50,314 nt of DNA from CAIYZT01 sp052387855 (GTDB taxonomy: Bacteria > Pseudomonadota > Alphaproteobacteria > Rhodobacterales > Rhodobacteraceae): NCBI GenBank assembly GCA_052387855.1, contig JBQTIT010000073.1, positions 1-50,314 of the forward strand, given 5' to 3'. A program made the position numbers and the translations under genes. Below, piece by piece: positions 30,681 to 39,743 of the stretch; the stretch's first letter is position 1; the number at the start of each line of letters is the position of its first letter. The notes beneath the pieces were generated by a model. The model saw nothing but the letters and a program-made list of their open reading frames with translations. It was not told where the DNA came from and made no database searches.

Positions 30681-32252
30681 ATGAGCAAACTCGCAACGGC
30701 CGCCGATGCGGTGGCGCGCATTTCCGATGGTGCGGTGGTCACGGTGTCGTCCTCGTCCGCACTGGGGTGCCCCGATCTGGTGCTGGCCGCCCTTGGCGCG
30801 CGGTTCGACGCCACGGGACATCCGCGCGGGCTGACCACGATCCACCCGATCGCGGCGGGCGACATGTACGGCGTCAAGGGCGTGGACCACATCGCCAAGG
30901 ACGGGCTTCTGGCGCGCATCCTGGGCGGCTCCTACCCCTCGGGGCCGTCGTCAAAACCGATGCCCGAGATCTGGCGGATGATCACCGAAAACCGGGTCGC
31001 GGCCTACAACGTGCCCTCGGGCATCCTGTTCGACATGAACCGCGACGCGGCGGCCCGGCGGCCCGGGGTGCTGACCAAGGTGGGATTGGAGACATTCGTA
31101 GACCCGATCCGCGAAGGCTGCGCGATGAATGCGGCGGGGGCGGCGGCGCCCATCGTCGAGCGGGTGGACTTCGGCGGGCAGACCTGGCTGCACTTTCCCA
31201 ACATCATCCCCGATGTCGCGATCCTGCGCGCCACCACGGCGGATGAACACGGCAATCTGACCTATGAACACGAAGGCGCCACGCTGGGCGGGCTTGAGCA
31301 GGCGATCTGCGTCAAGAACCACGGCGGGCTGGTGATCGCGCAGGTCAGCCGGATGACCCGGCGCGGCAGCCTGCGGCCGCATGACGTGCGGGTGCCGGGG
31401 CATCTGGTCGATCTGGTGGTGATCGACCCGGGCCAGATGCAGACCTGCCAGACACCCTATGACCCCGCGATCTCAGGCCAGATCATGCGGCCATGGAGCA
31501 GTTTCGAGCTGGCCGAGCATGGCGTCGAAAAGGTCATCGCCCGCCGCGCCGCGATGGAATTGCGCCCGGGCATGACAGCGAACCTTGGCTTTGGCATCTC
31601 GGCCATGGTGCCGCGCATCCTTCTGGAAGAGGGCCACCCCGAGGCGGTGACCTGGGTGATCGAGCAGGGCGCCGTGGGCGGAATGCCGCTGACCGGCTTT
31701 GCCTTTGGCTGCGCGTCCAACGCCGATGCCTTTGTGCCCAGCCCGCAGCAGTTCGTCTATTTCCAGGGCGGTGGCTTTGATGTGTCGTTCCTGTCCTTCA
31801 TGGAGGTGGACCGCGAGGGCAACGTCAACGTCTCGAAGCTGGGCAAGAAGCCCTACCTGACCGCCGGCTGCGGCGGCTTTGTCGACATCACCTCGGGGGC
31901 CAGAAAGATCGTCTTTTCCGGCTGGTTCGAGGCCGGCGCCGAGATCGACCTGACGGCCGAAGGCATCACCGTGAAAACCCCCGGCAAGTTTACCAAGATG
32001 GTCGAGGCGGTGGAGCATGTCACCTTTTCCGGCAACCGCGCCCGCGACCTGGGGCAGGATGTGCTCTACATCACCGAGCGCTGCGTGATCCGGCTGACCG
32101 GGGCCGGGCTGGTCGCGACCGAGATCATGCCCGGCATCGACCCCGCGCGCGACATCGTCGCGGCCTCGGGCGGACGGGTGCAGATTGCCGCCGATGCCAT
32201 CACCCTGCCGCTGTCGCTGTTGTCCGACGCACCGATGGGGTGGGGCGCATGA
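30681..32252 (+). CDS. Acetate/3-ketoacid-type CoA-transferase (fused alpha/beta)
   Basis: The 523-residue protein contains both halves of a class I CoA-transferase. The N-terminal half has ISDGAVVTVSSSSALGCPDLV and the C-terminal half has the catalytic glutamate E328 in WVIEQGAVGGMPLTG, with FISPDQFVYFQGGG-like FVPSPQQFVYFQGGG. It should move CoA from a donor thioester such as acetyl- or succinyl-CoA to an acid, activating it for beta-oxidation. It is the first gene of a six-gene operon under the LacI-type promoter at 30590-30646 and is coupled to the hydratase by ATGA. The acid is probably the product of the aldehyde dehydrogenase two genes downstream. Confidence 0.92.
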   Translation: MSKLATAADAVARISDGAVVTVSSSSALGCPDLVLAALGARFDATGHPRGLTTIHPIAAGDMYGVKGVDHIAKDGLLARILGGSYPSGPSSKPMPEIWRMITENRVAAYNVPSGILFDMNRDAAARRPGVLTKVGLETFVDPIREGCAMNAAGAAAPIVERVDFGGQTWLHFPNIIPDVAILRATTADEHGNLTYEHEGATLGGLEQAICVKNHGGLVIAQVSRMTRRGSLRPHDVRVPGHLVDLVVIDPGQMQTCQTPYDPAISGQIMRPWSSFELAEHGVEKVIARRAAMELRPGMTANLGFGISAMVPRILLEEGHPEAVTWVIEQGAVGGMPLTGFAFGCASNADAFVPSPQQFVYFQGGGFDVSFLSFMEVDREGNVNVSKLGKKPYLTAGCGGFVDITSGARKIVFSGWFEAGAEIDLTAEGITVKTPGKFTKMVEAVEHVTFSGNRARDLGQDVLYITERCVIRLTGAGLVATEIMPGIDPARDIVAASGGRVQIAADAITLPLSLLSDAPMGWGA

Positions 32253-33016
32253 GCGCGGTTCACCTGACCGTCACCGGCAGGCTGGCCGAACTCAGGCTCG
32301 ACAATCCGGCCAAGCTGAATGCCTTCACCGTGCCGATGCTGGACCAGTTGGCGGCGCATCTGGACCGGATCGACCGCGACCCCGGCATCGGCGCCGTGAT
32401 GCTGACCGCGACGGGCGAGCGCGCCTTTTGTACCGGGGCCGACATCAACGCCTGGGGCGACCTGGGCCCGGCCGAATTCGCCCGCCACTGGGTGCGCGAT
32501 GGCCACCGGATCTTTGACCGGCTGGCGCGGCTCGGCAAGCCGACCCTGGCAGTGCTTGACGGCCCTGCCTTTGGCGGCGGACTGGAGCTTGCCGCCGCCT
32601 GCGATCTGCGCGTCATGTCGCCGGGCGCCACCCTTGCCCTGCCAGAGGCCGGCGTCGGCATCGTTCCGGGCTGGTCGGGCACGCAGCGCCTGCTGCGTCT
32701 GCTGCCAGAGCCGATGGTCAAGGAAATGGCGCTGTTCGGGCAACGCATTTCCGCCGCGCGCGCCCTGGCCTGCGGCTTTGCGGCCGCCGTGGGGGACGAT
32801 CCCTTTGCGCTGGCGCTGACCATTCTGGACCAGGCCCTGGCCCTGTCGCCCCGCGCGACAGAGATTTCAAAGTCGATGATCCACGCCGCCCAGGGCGAGG
32901 ACCGCGCCGCCATGGTCGAGGCGCTCGGCAGCGCCGCCATCGGCGCCACGGCAGACCGGGCCGAGGGCGTCGCCTCGTTCCGCGAAAAGCGCAAACCGGA
33001 CTTTTCGGGAAAGTGA
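32249..33016 (+). CDS. Enoyl-CoA hydratase/isomerase family protein
   Basis: The 255-residue crotonase-fold protein has the CoA oxyanion hole in ERAFCTGADINAW and FGGGLELAAACD. The two catalytic glutamates of hydratases are present: E113 in GGGLELAA and E133 in ALPEAGVGIVPGWSGTQRL, 20 residues apart as in the rat enzyme. It therefore probably hydrates an enoyl-CoA and is not only an isomerase. It starts within the end of the CoA-transferase gene and ends two bases before the aldehyde dehydrogenase start. Confidence 0.93.
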   Translation: MSAVHLTVTGRLAELRLDNPAKLNAFTVPMLDQLAAHLDRIDRDPGIGAVMLTATGERAFCTGADINAWGDLGPAEFARHWVRDGHRIFDRLARLGKPTLAVLDGPAFGGGLELAAACDLRVMSPGATLALPEAGVGIVPGWSGTQRLLRLLPEPMVKEMALFGQRISAARALACGFAAAVGDDPFALALTILDQALALSPRATEISKSMIHAAQGEDRAAMVEALGSAAIGATADRAEGVASFREKRKPDFSGK

Positions 33017-33018
33017 CC

Positions 33019-34545
33019 ATGAAAGACCTGCACATAATATCGGACCAGACGGTTGCGCTGCCGGCCACGGCCTATCAGGCGCGCCACTTCATCAATGGCC
33101 TGGCGCAGGACAGCGCGGACGGGCGCAAGTCCGACCGCGTTTCCCCCTCGCATGGGATCATCGTCAGCCAGGCCGCGCTTGGCTCGGCGACCGAAACCGA
33201 GGCTGCGATCAGGGCCGCCCGCGCCGCCTTTGACGACGGCCGCTGGAGCCGCCTGTCCGGCAAGGCGCGCGCGGCCGTCCTGTTGAAGGTGGCCGACCTG
33301 ATCGAGGCTGATGTCGAGCGGCTGGCGTTGATCGAGACGCTGGAAAGCGGCAAACCCATCGCCCAGTCGCGCGGCGAATGCGGCGGGGCGGCGGACCTGT
33401 GGCGCTATGCCGCCGCGCTGGCCCGCACCAGCCACGGCGACAGCCACAACACCCTGGGCGCCGACATGCTGGCGGTGGTGCTGAAAGAGCCGATCGGCGT
33501 GGTCTCGATCATCACGCCCTGGAACTTTCCGTTCTGGATCCTGTCGCAAAAGCTGCCCTTTGCGCTGGCCGCCGGCTGCACCTGCGTCGTCAAGCCGTCC
33601 GAGATGACCCCCTCGACCACCGCCATTCTGGGCGAGATTCTGGTTCAGGCCGGCCTGCCGCCCGGGGTCTGCAACATCGTTCTGGGGGCGGGAAATCCGG
33701 TCGGCAGCCTGATGAGCACGCATCCGGACGTCGACATGGTGACCTTTACCGGCTCAACCGCCGTGGGCAAGACGATCACCAAAAGCGCCGGCGAGACGCT
33801 GAAGAAGGTGGCGCTGGAGCTGGGCGGCAAGAACCCGCAGGTGATCTTTCCGAACTGCGATCTTGAAGGGGCCGCCGACGCGGTGACCTTTGGCATCCAT
33901 TTCAACGTCGGCCAGTGCTGCAATTCCTCCAGCCGGATCATCGTGCACGAGGATGTGGCCGATGCCCTTCTCGCGCGGGTGGTCGAGATGTCGCGCCGGG
34001 TGGCCTTTGGCAATCCGCTGCACGAGGACACGCAGGTTGGCGCCATCGTCACGCCCGAACATCAGGCCAGGATTGACGGGCACGTCCGCGCTGCGGTTGC
34101 GGCAGGGGCAGAGGTCTGTCTGGGCGGCGCGGCGCTGGCGGTGCCCGGCCTTGGGGGGCAATTCTATCAGCCGACCGTGGTGCGCGGCGTGACGCCGGGC
34201 ATGGCCATCGCGCGCGAAGAGGTGTTCGGCCCGGTGCTGGCGGTCATGACCTTTTCCTCGCTGGAAGAGGCCATCGCGCTGACCAACGACGCAACCTATG
34301 GCCTTTCGGCCGGGATCTGGTGCGACGATGTCCACACATGCCTTGAATTTTCCCGCCGCGCCCGGGCCGGCACGGTCTGGACCAACACCTGGATGGACGG
34401 CTTCCCCGAGGTCACCTTTGGCGGGATGAAGCAGTCCGGCCAGGGGCGCGAGATCGGCGCCTATGGCTTTGACGAGTTTCTTGAGGTCAAATCGCTGGTG
34501 ATGCGGATCGGCCGCACGCGCGCGCCCTGGGTCAGGGGCGCCTGA
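33019..34545 (+). CDS. NAD(P)-dependent aldehyde dehydrogenase (second)
   Basis: The 508-residue enzyme has C301 as the catalytic cysteine in VGQCCNSSSR and E267 as base in LELGGKNP, with TPWNFPFWILSQKLPFALAAG and FTGSTAVGK in the cofactor site. C300 next to the catalytic residue resembles betaine-aldehyde-type members, so a small amino or hydroxy aldehyde is possible. I chose the ATG at 33019; an in-frame GTG at 33013 overlaps the hydratase stop. It lies between hydratase and GMC genes, and probably oxidises the aldehyde made by the GMC enzyme. Confidence 0.94.
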   Translation: MKDLHIISDQTVALPATAYQARHFINGLAQDSADGRKSDRVSPSHGIIVSQAALGSATETEAAIRAARAAFDDGRWSRLSGKARAAVLLKVADLIEADVERLALIETLESGKPIAQSRGECGGAADLWRYAAALARTSHGDSHNTLGADMLAVVLKEPIGVVSIITPWNFPFWILSQKLPFALAAGCTCVVKPSEMTPSTTAILGEILVQAGLPPGVCNIVLGAGNPVGSLMSTHPDVDMVTFTGSTAVGKTITKSAGETLKKVALELGGKNPQVIFPNCDLEGAADAVTFGIHFNVGQCCNSSSRIIVHEDVADALLARVVEMSRRVAFGNPLHEDTQVGAIVTPEHQARIDGHVRAAVAAGAEVCLGGAALAVPGLGGQFYQPTVVRGVTPGMAIAREEVFGPVLAVMTFSSLEEAIALTNDATYGLSAGIWCDDVHTCLEFSRRARAGTVWTNTWMDGFPEVTFGGMKQSGQGREIGAYGFDEFLEVKSLVMRIGRTRAPWVRGA

Positions 34546-34558
34546 GGGCGGGGGCGCG

Positions 34559-36154
34559 ATGGCAAGGGGATATGATTTCATCATCATCGGCGGCGGCTCT
34601 GCCGGCGCGGTGCTGGCGGCGCGGCTGTCCGAGGACCCCTCGGCCGAGGTGCTGCTGCTTGAAGCGGGGGGCAGCGACCGGCATCCCTATTTCCACCTGC
34701 CGGCCGGTTTTGCCAAGATGACCAAGGGCATCGGGTCCTGGGGCTGGGACACGGTTCCGCAAAGGCACATGCAGAACAAGGTGTTCCGCTACACCCAGGC
34801 CAAGGTGATCGGCGGCGGCTCTGCCATCAACGCGCAGATCTACACGCGCGGCGCGGCGCAGGACTATGACGACTGGCGGCAGGCGGGCTGCACCGGCTGG
34901 GGCTATGACGATGTGCTGCCCTATTTCCGCAAGGCCGAGGACAACGAGACCTGGGACAACCACTTCCACGGCAAGGGCGGCCCGCTGGGCGTCAGCGAGC
35001 CGCGCGCGCCCCTGCCGATCTGCGAGGCCTATTTCCAGGCTGCCGCCGGCTTGGGCATTCCGCGCAACATGGACATCAACGGCGAACGGCAGGACGGGGT
35101 CTGCTACTACCAACTGACCCAGCGCGATGCGCGGCGCTCTTCGGCCGCGATGGCCTACCTCGCGCCGAACCGCCACCGCCGGAACCTGACCCTGCGCCTT
35201 GGCGCCGAGGTGCGGCGCCTTGTGGTCGAGGGCGGCCGCGCGCGCGGTGTCGAGCTGTCGGACGGCACAAGCCTGACGGCGACGTCAGAGGTCATCCTGG
35301 CCTCGGGCGCCATCGGCTCGCCGCGCCTGTTGCAGCTTTCGGGCATCGGCCCGGCCGATCACCTGGCGGGCCTGGGGATCAAGGTGGTGCAGGACCAGCC
35401 GCAGGTCGGCGAGAACTTGCAGGACCATCTGGACCTTTACTGCATCGCAGAGCTGTCCGGCCCGCACAGCTATGACCGCTTTGCCAAGCCGCACATGGCC
35501 GCGCTGGCCGGGGTGCAGTACCTGTTCACGCGCAGGGGGCCGGTGGCCTCGTCGCTGTTCGAAACCGGGGGGTTCTGGTACGCCGACCCAGATGCACGCT
35601 CGCCCGACATCCAGTTCCACCTTGGCCTTGGCACCGGGATCGAGCATGGCGTGGCCTCGATGCCGCAGGGCGGAATCACGCTGAATTCGTGCCACCTGCG
35701 CCCCCGCTCGCGCGGGACGGTGCGCCTGCACAGCGCTGATCCGGCAGCGGCGCCGCTGATCGACCCCAACTATCTGGCCGACCCCACCGACCGGGCGCGC
35801 AGCATTCGCGGGCTGAAGTGGACGCAGGAGATTCTGGCCCAGGATGCGCTGAAACCCTTTATCCTCGCGCAGCGCCTGCCGGGGCCCGAGGTGCGCACGG
35901 AGGCGGAGTATTTCGATTTCATCTGCCAGCACTCCAAGACCTCGCATCACTGCGCCGGCACCTGCCGGATGGGCGTGGATGCCGGCGCGGTGGTGGACCC
36001 GAGGCTGCGCTTCAACGGGATCGACGGGCTCAGGATCGCGGACAACTCGATCATGCCGACGGTGATTTCGTCAAACACCAACGCCGCCGCGATCATGATC
36101 GGCGAGAAGGCCGCCGACATGATCAAGGCCGACCACGGGATGGCCCTGACATGA
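34559..36154 (+). CDS. GMC-family oxidoreductase (choline dehydrogenase-like)
   Basis: The 531-residue FAD enzyme has the nucleotide-binding loop FIIIGGGSAGAVLAARLSE, GMC signature 1 (VIGGGSAINAQIYTRG) and signature 2 (ASGAIGSPRLLQLSGIG). Catalytic residues are H464 in HHCAGTCRMG and N508 in NTNAAAIMIGEKAADMI. It should oxidise a primary alcohol to an aldehyde and pass electrons to a membrane quinone or similar acceptor. Choline dehydrogenase is the nearest relative I recognise, but choline is not certain: no betI or betaine aldehyde genes of the usual order are here. The Dabb gene overlaps its stop by ATGA. Confidence 0.94.
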   Translation: MARGYDFIIIGGGSAGAVLAARLSEDPSAEVLLLEAGGSDRHPYFHLPAGFAKMTKGIGSWGWDTVPQRHMQNKVFRYTQAKVIGGGSAINAQIYTRGAAQDYDDWRQAGCTGWGYDDVLPYFRKAEDNETWDNHFHGKGGPLGVSEPRAPLPICEAYFQAAAGLGIPRNMDINGERQDGVCYYQLTQRDARRSSAAMAYLAPNRHRRNLTLRLGAEVRRLVVEGGRARGVELSDGTSLTATSEVILASGAIGSPRLLQLSGIGPADHLAGLGIKVVQDQPQVGENLQDHLDLYCIAELSGPHSYDRFAKPHMAALAGVQYLFTRRGPVASSLFETGGFWYADPDARSPDIQFHLGLGTGIEHGVASMPQGGITLNSCHLRPRSRGTVRLHSADPAAAPLIDPNYLADPTDRARSIRGLKWTQEILAQDALKPFILAQRLPGPEVRTEAEYFDFICQHSKTSHHCAGTCRMGVDAGAVVDPRLRFNGIDGLRIADNSIMPTVISSNTNAAAIMIGEKAADMIKADHGMALT

Positions 36155-36477
36155 TCCGCCACATCGTCCTGATCCGCTTTCTGCCGCAGGTGTCCGAGGC
36201 ACGGATCGCCGAGCTTTTCGCCGAATTGCACGCGATCGAGGGCAAGGTTGCCGGCCTTCTGGCCATCACCTCTGGCAAAAGCGAAAGCCCCGAGCGGATC
36301 GAGCGCGGCTACATGCACGGCTTTGTCGCCGACTTTGCCGGTTGGGACGCGCTGCAGTCCTATCAGGACCACCCCGACCACAAGCGGCTGGGCGCCGGGC
36401 TGGTGGCAGCGGCCGAGGGCGGGATTGATGGCATCCTGGTCTTTGACCTGCCGGTGACGGACGGGGGCGCGGCATGA
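36151..36477 (+). CDS. Dabb (stress-responsive A/B barrel) domain protein
   Basis: The 108-residue protein is a single Dabb domain: MIRHIVLIRF at the first strand, GLLAITSGKSESPERIERGYMHGFVADF in the centre, and SYQDHPDHKRLG at the second helix, with histidines in the cleft. It dimerises in the cytoplasm. Related ferredoxin-like barrels include cyclases and monooxygenases that work on small substrates, so it may be an accessory enzyme for the pathway. It is coupled to both neighbours by ATGA overlaps. Confidence 0.88.
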   Translation: MIRHIVLIRFLPQVSEARIAELFAELHAIEGKVAGLLAITSGKSESPERIERGYMHGFVADFAGWDALQSYQDHPDHKRLGAGLVAAAEGGIDGILVFDLPVTDGGAA

Positions 36478-37508
36478 GCGCGGCAGGCGCCGGGCCGCGC
36501 CGGGCGACCATCATCGACGTGGCCAAACGCGCGGGCGTGTCGAAATCGACCGTCAGCCTGGTGCTGCAGAACAGCCCTTCGGTGCGCGAGCAGACGCGAG
36601 CCGTGGTGCGGCAGGCGATGGCCGAGCTCGGCTATGTCTACAACCGCGCCGCCGCCAACATGCGGATGTCGAACGGCGGGCTGATCGGGCTGGTGATCAA
36701 CGATCTGCGCAACCCCTTCTTTGCCGAGTTCGCCACCTCCTTGCAGATGGCGCTGGCCGAGCGCGGCTATTCCTGCGTGATCGCCAATACCGATGAGGAC
36801 CCCGCCTTGCAGGAGCAGGTCGTCGGCGCGATGATCGAGCATGGGGTCTCGGCACTGATCCTGTGTCCGGCCTATGGCGAGACTGGGGCCACCTTTGACG
36901 CCATCGCACGCCGGGGCATTCCCGCGATGCAGATGCTGCGCGGGGTCGATCCGCGCCTGGACCTCTTTCCGCTGATCGCGCCGGATTACCTGGCCGGCGG
37001 GCGCGCGGCGACGCGGCAGCTCATCGCCGCCGGGGCGCGGCGCATCGCCTTTGTCGGCGGGCTTGACGGCCGCGCGGTGACCGAAGAGCGCAAGGCCGGG
37101 TATCTGGAGGCGCTGGCCGAGGCCGGGCTCGCGCCGCTGGTGCTGACCGGCAAGGCGAGCCGCGCCTTTGGCCGCAGCGCCGCCGCGCAGCTTTGCGCCG
37201 CCCGCCCGCCCGTCGAGGCGGCGCTGTGTTTCAACGATCTGGTGGCGCTGGGCATGCTGCCCGGCTGCCAGGAGCTTGGGCTGCGCGTGGGCGAGGATTT
37301 TCTGGTCAGCGGGTTCGATGACATCGAAGAGGCTGCCCAGGCCTATCCGCCGCTGACCTCGGTGCACTGCGACATCGCGGGGATCGGGGTCTTGGCGGCC
37401 AAGACGGTGGCGGACTGGCTGGAAGACGGCACCCCGCCCCCGCCCGAGACGCGCACGGCGGTCACGCTGTCGGCCAGGCAGTCCAGCGAAGGCCGCGACG
37501 CGGGGTAG
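36474..37508 (+). CDS. LacI-family transcriptional regulator
   Basis: The 344-residue repressor has a LacI helix-turn-helix at residues 11-33 (ATIIDVAKRAGVSKSTVS), a hinge helix and a periplasmic-binding-like sensor domain with LIGLVINDLRNPFFAEF at its start. As the last gene of the operon it should autoregulate through the sites at 30590-30646. The ligand is probably the substrate or a catabolic intermediate of the pathway. The spacing of signature residues is typical of catabolite-repressor-type LacI proteins. Confidence 0.95.
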   Translation: MSAAGAGPRRATIIDVAKRAGVSKSTVSLVLQNSPSVREQTRAVVRQAMAELGYVYNRAAANMRMSNGGLIGLVINDLRNPFFAEFATSLQMALAERGYSCVIANTDEDPALQEQVVGAMIEHGVSALILCPAYGETGATFDAIARRGIPAMQMLRGVDPRLDLFPLIAPDYLAGGRAATRQLIAAGARRIAFVGGLDGRAVTEERKAGYLEALAEAGLAPLVLTGKASRAFGRSAAAQLCAARPPVEAALCFNDLVALGMLPGCQELGLRVGEDFLVSGFDDIEEAAQAYPPLTSVHCDIAGIGVLAAKTVADWLEDGTPPPPETRTAVTLSARQSSEGRDAG

Positions 37509-37811
37509 GGCGGAACGGTCTGCCGAAGGGGTCCACGACGGGCGGCGAAAAACGGCGCGCGCCCTGATCCGCCCGGCTTTGGCCGAGGCACCAGCCGAGG
37601 TCACGCGGGACGGTTGCTGCAATCCGGCCGAGGGCCCCAAAGGCCCTCGGCCAGCGCCTGCCCTTCCCCCGGCAGGCGCTGTCCTCTGGTTTGAAGGCGG
37701 AACCGGTTGTGCCGCTCCGTTCCCACACGGGCGGGAAAACGCAGTGCGTTTTCCTTTTCGCCCGACTTTGACCGAGGCATTCGCCAAGGTCATGCGAGGA
37801 CAGTTTCCGCC
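37509..37811. repeat. Diverged duplication with several hairpins
   Basis: This 350-bp gap between the LacI gene and the AlkB-like gene has no convincing gene. Two copies of a ~110-bp unit are recognisable: GGCGGAACGGT near 37509 with GGCTTTGGCCGAGGCACCAG about 60 bp later, and GGCGGAACCGGTTG near 37697 with GACTTTGACCGAGGCATTCG at about 37764. Between them are two perfect hairpins: GGCCGAGGGCC...GGCCCTCGGCC (37626-37652) and CGCCTGCC/GGCAGGCG. A third, GGAAAACGC/GCGTTTTCC (37734-37754), lies inside copy 2. The first hairpin also occurs inverted at 40-66. Confidence 0.75.
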
Positions 37812-37859
37812 CCCCTTTACAGGGCTGTTGCCGCCCCGGCGCCGTGCTATCCTGCCGGC

Positions 37860-38936
37860 ATGTCCAGCCCAAGGCCCTTGCCCCTGGCGGCTTTCGCCTC
37901 CGCCGCGCTTGCACCGCTCGCGCTTTTCGCCCTCGGCGCCACTTTGGGCGGGCTGTGGGCGCTTGCGGGGCTGATTTACATGACCGCGCTGGCCGCCTGC
38001 CTTGACCAGATCCGGGCGCCCTTCATGGGGGATGCGCCCGAGGGGGCCGAGTTTCCCGCCGCCGATGCGCTTCTGGTTTCGCTTGCCCTTGGCCATCTGG
38101 CGGCGCTGCCGCTCGTGACCCTTGCCGTCGCCGGGCCCTCCGGGCTTGCCGTTCATGAGCGCGCGGCGCTGTTTCTGGGGGCGGGGCTATGGCTTGGTCA
38201 GGTGTCGAACCCCGTGGCGCATGAGTTGATCCACCGGGGCCAACGCCGCCTCTTTGGCCTGGGCGTGCTGGTCTACGGCACGCTGCTGTTCGGCCACCAT
38301 GCCTCGGCCCACCGGCTGGTGCATCACGTCCTGGCCGCCAGCGCCGAGGATCCGAACACCGCCCGCGCCGGCGAGGGGTTCTACCGCTTTTTCCTGCGCG
38401 CCTGGGCGGGCAGCTTTGCCCGGGGTCTGCGGGCCGAGAACGCGCGGCGGGCCCGGGCAAGGCAGGGGATGCACCCCTTTCTTGCCTATGGCCTGCTCGC
38501 CCTGGGCAGCCTGGCCCTGGCCGGGGCGCTGGCGGGCCCGCCGGGGCTGGCGGTCTGGGCCGGGCTGGCGCTGCACGCCCAGGTGCAACTGATGCTGTCC
38601 GACTATGTCCAGCACTATGGCCTCAGCCGCGCCCGCCGGGCCGATGGCGGGCTGGAGCCGATGGACACGCGGCATTCCTGGAACGCGCCCTTCTGGTTTT
38701 CGGCGGCGCTGATGCTGAACGCGCCGCGCCATTCGGACCATCATGCCCACCCCGCGCGGCCCTATCCGGCGCTGCGGCTTCCCCCGCCGCACGAGGCCCC
38801 GACCCTGCCCTGGCCGCTGCCGGTGGCCTGCACCCTGGCGCTGGCCCCCCCGCTGTGGCGCCGCGCGATCCGCCCGCACCTGGCGCGCTGGCGCGCCGCG
38901 CCGGGCCCGCGTGCGAGCGACGCGGCGGGGCGCTGA
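37860..38936 (+). CDS. AlkB-like membrane di-iron hydroxylase/desaturase
   Basis: The 358-residue membrane protein has the histidine boxes of the alkane-monooxygenase family: HELIHR (H121-H125), HHASAHRLVHH (H146-H156, followed by AEDPNTAR) and RHSDHHAHPARPYPAL (H291-H295). Several hydrophobic segments precede the first box. The family hydroxylates terminal methyl groups or desaturates lipids, using electrons from rubredoxin or ferredoxin. No rubredoxin gene is adjacent. The FAD reductase at 40300 is 1.4 kb away but sits in an unrelated-looking operon. The native substrate is unknown, and a role in modifying membrane lipid or carotenoid is possible. Confidence 0.86.
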   Translation: MSSPRPLPLAAFASAALAPLALFALGATLGGLWALAGLIYMTALAACLDQIRAPFMGDAPEGAEFPAADALLVSLALGHLAALPLVTLAVAGPSGLAVHERAALFLGAGLWLGQVSNPVAHELIHRGQRRLFGLGVLVYGTLLFGHHASAHRLVHHVLAASAEDPNTARAGEGFYRFFLRAWAGSFARGLRAENARRARARQGMHPFLAYGLLALGSLALAGALAGPPGLAVWAGLALHAQVQLMLSDYVQHYGLSRARRADGGLEPMDTRHSWNAPFWFSAALMLNAPRHSDHHAHPARPYPALRLPPPHEAPTLPWPLPVACTLALAPPLWRRAIRPHLARWRAAPGPRASDAAGR

Positions 38937-39051
38937 AGGGGCGGGCGAAGCCGACAGCCGAAACCACCCCGGGCGGTTCGGAAAACCCGGCGCGCATCCG
39001 GCGCGGCGCGATCTTTGGCAGGGGTCGGATTTGCTGCCCCTCGCCTGCCCA

Positions 39052-39097
39052 CGACCGCGCGTTTCGGCGGCCCGGTTTCAACGCGAACCAGACAGGC
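39052..39097. repeat. Half copy of the 44983-45071 palindrome
   Basis: GGTTTCAACGCGAACCAGAC (39074-39093) matches the right arm of the large palindrome at 45051-45073 at 20 of 23 positions. The left arm is not seen here. It ends next to the stop codon of the HAD gene. The rest of the gap from 38937 holds no gene. Confidence 0.6.
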
Positions 39098-39098
39098 C

Positions 39099-39743
39099 TT
39101 AAACCCCCAGCAGACCCGGAAGGTCGGCCATGTCGGTGAACAGACGCGCGCCCTCGGCCGCCAGTGCCGCGCCGCCGGTCGGGGCGTAGCCGTAACAGCG
39201 CATGCCGGCGGCGCGGGCGGCGCGGGCGCCGGTGGCGCTGTCCTCGACCACGACGGCGCGGGCGGGCTCGACCCCCAGAATCGCCGCCGCATGCAGGTAC
39301 AGGTCCGGCGCCGGTTTGGGCCGGCCAAGGGCCTGCCCGGAATAAAGATGGCCACCGAATCGCGCCAGCACCGCGGGGTGCTGGCCAAGCGTGATCTGCA
39401 TCTTTTCGGCCGAGCCGTTCGAGCCGATGGCCACCGGCACGCCGGCAGCGGCAAGCCGGTCCAGCACGGCGCCGATCCCCGGCACCAACGGCACGCCCAT
39501 CCGCAGCCGGGCATAGAGCCGCTCATAGAACCCCCCCACCCAGCCCGGCGGCAGATCGGCCCCCAGCCCGCGCGCCTTGTGAAAGAGATCGGCCACCGTC
39601 GCGCCCAGAAAGTGGCGCTCCATCGCCGTGTGGTCCAGGACCAGACCGGCCCCGGCCAATTCGCACCGCAAGAGGTCAAAGGCGATGGCTTCGCTGTCCA
39701 CCACCACCCCGTCGCAATCGAACAGCACCGCCGAGGGGATCAT
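39099..39743 (-). CDS. HAD-superfamily phosphatase (beta-phosphoglucomutase/phosphoglycolate type)
   Basis: The 214-residue HAD hydrolase has the nucleophile motif LFDCDGVVVDSE (D8, D10), motif II GSNGS, the lysine of motif III in GRPKPAPDLYLH and motif IV VVVEDSATGARAA. The cap is the small alpha-helical subclass I type. Substrates are probably sugar phosphates. Its start overlaps the rsmD stop by four bases, so it is last in an FAD reductase-rsmD-HAD run. Confidence 0.9.
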   Translation of the reverse strand: MIPSAVLFDCDGVVVDSEAIAFDLLRCELAGAGLVLDHTAMERHFLGATVADLFHKARGLGADLPPGWVGGFYERLYARLRMGVPLVPGIGAVLDRLAAAGVPVAIGSNGSAEKMQITLGQHPAVLARFGGHLYSGQALGRPKPAPDLYLHAAAILGVEPARAVVVEDSATGARAARAAGMRCYGYAPTGGAALAAEGARLFTDMADLPGLLGV

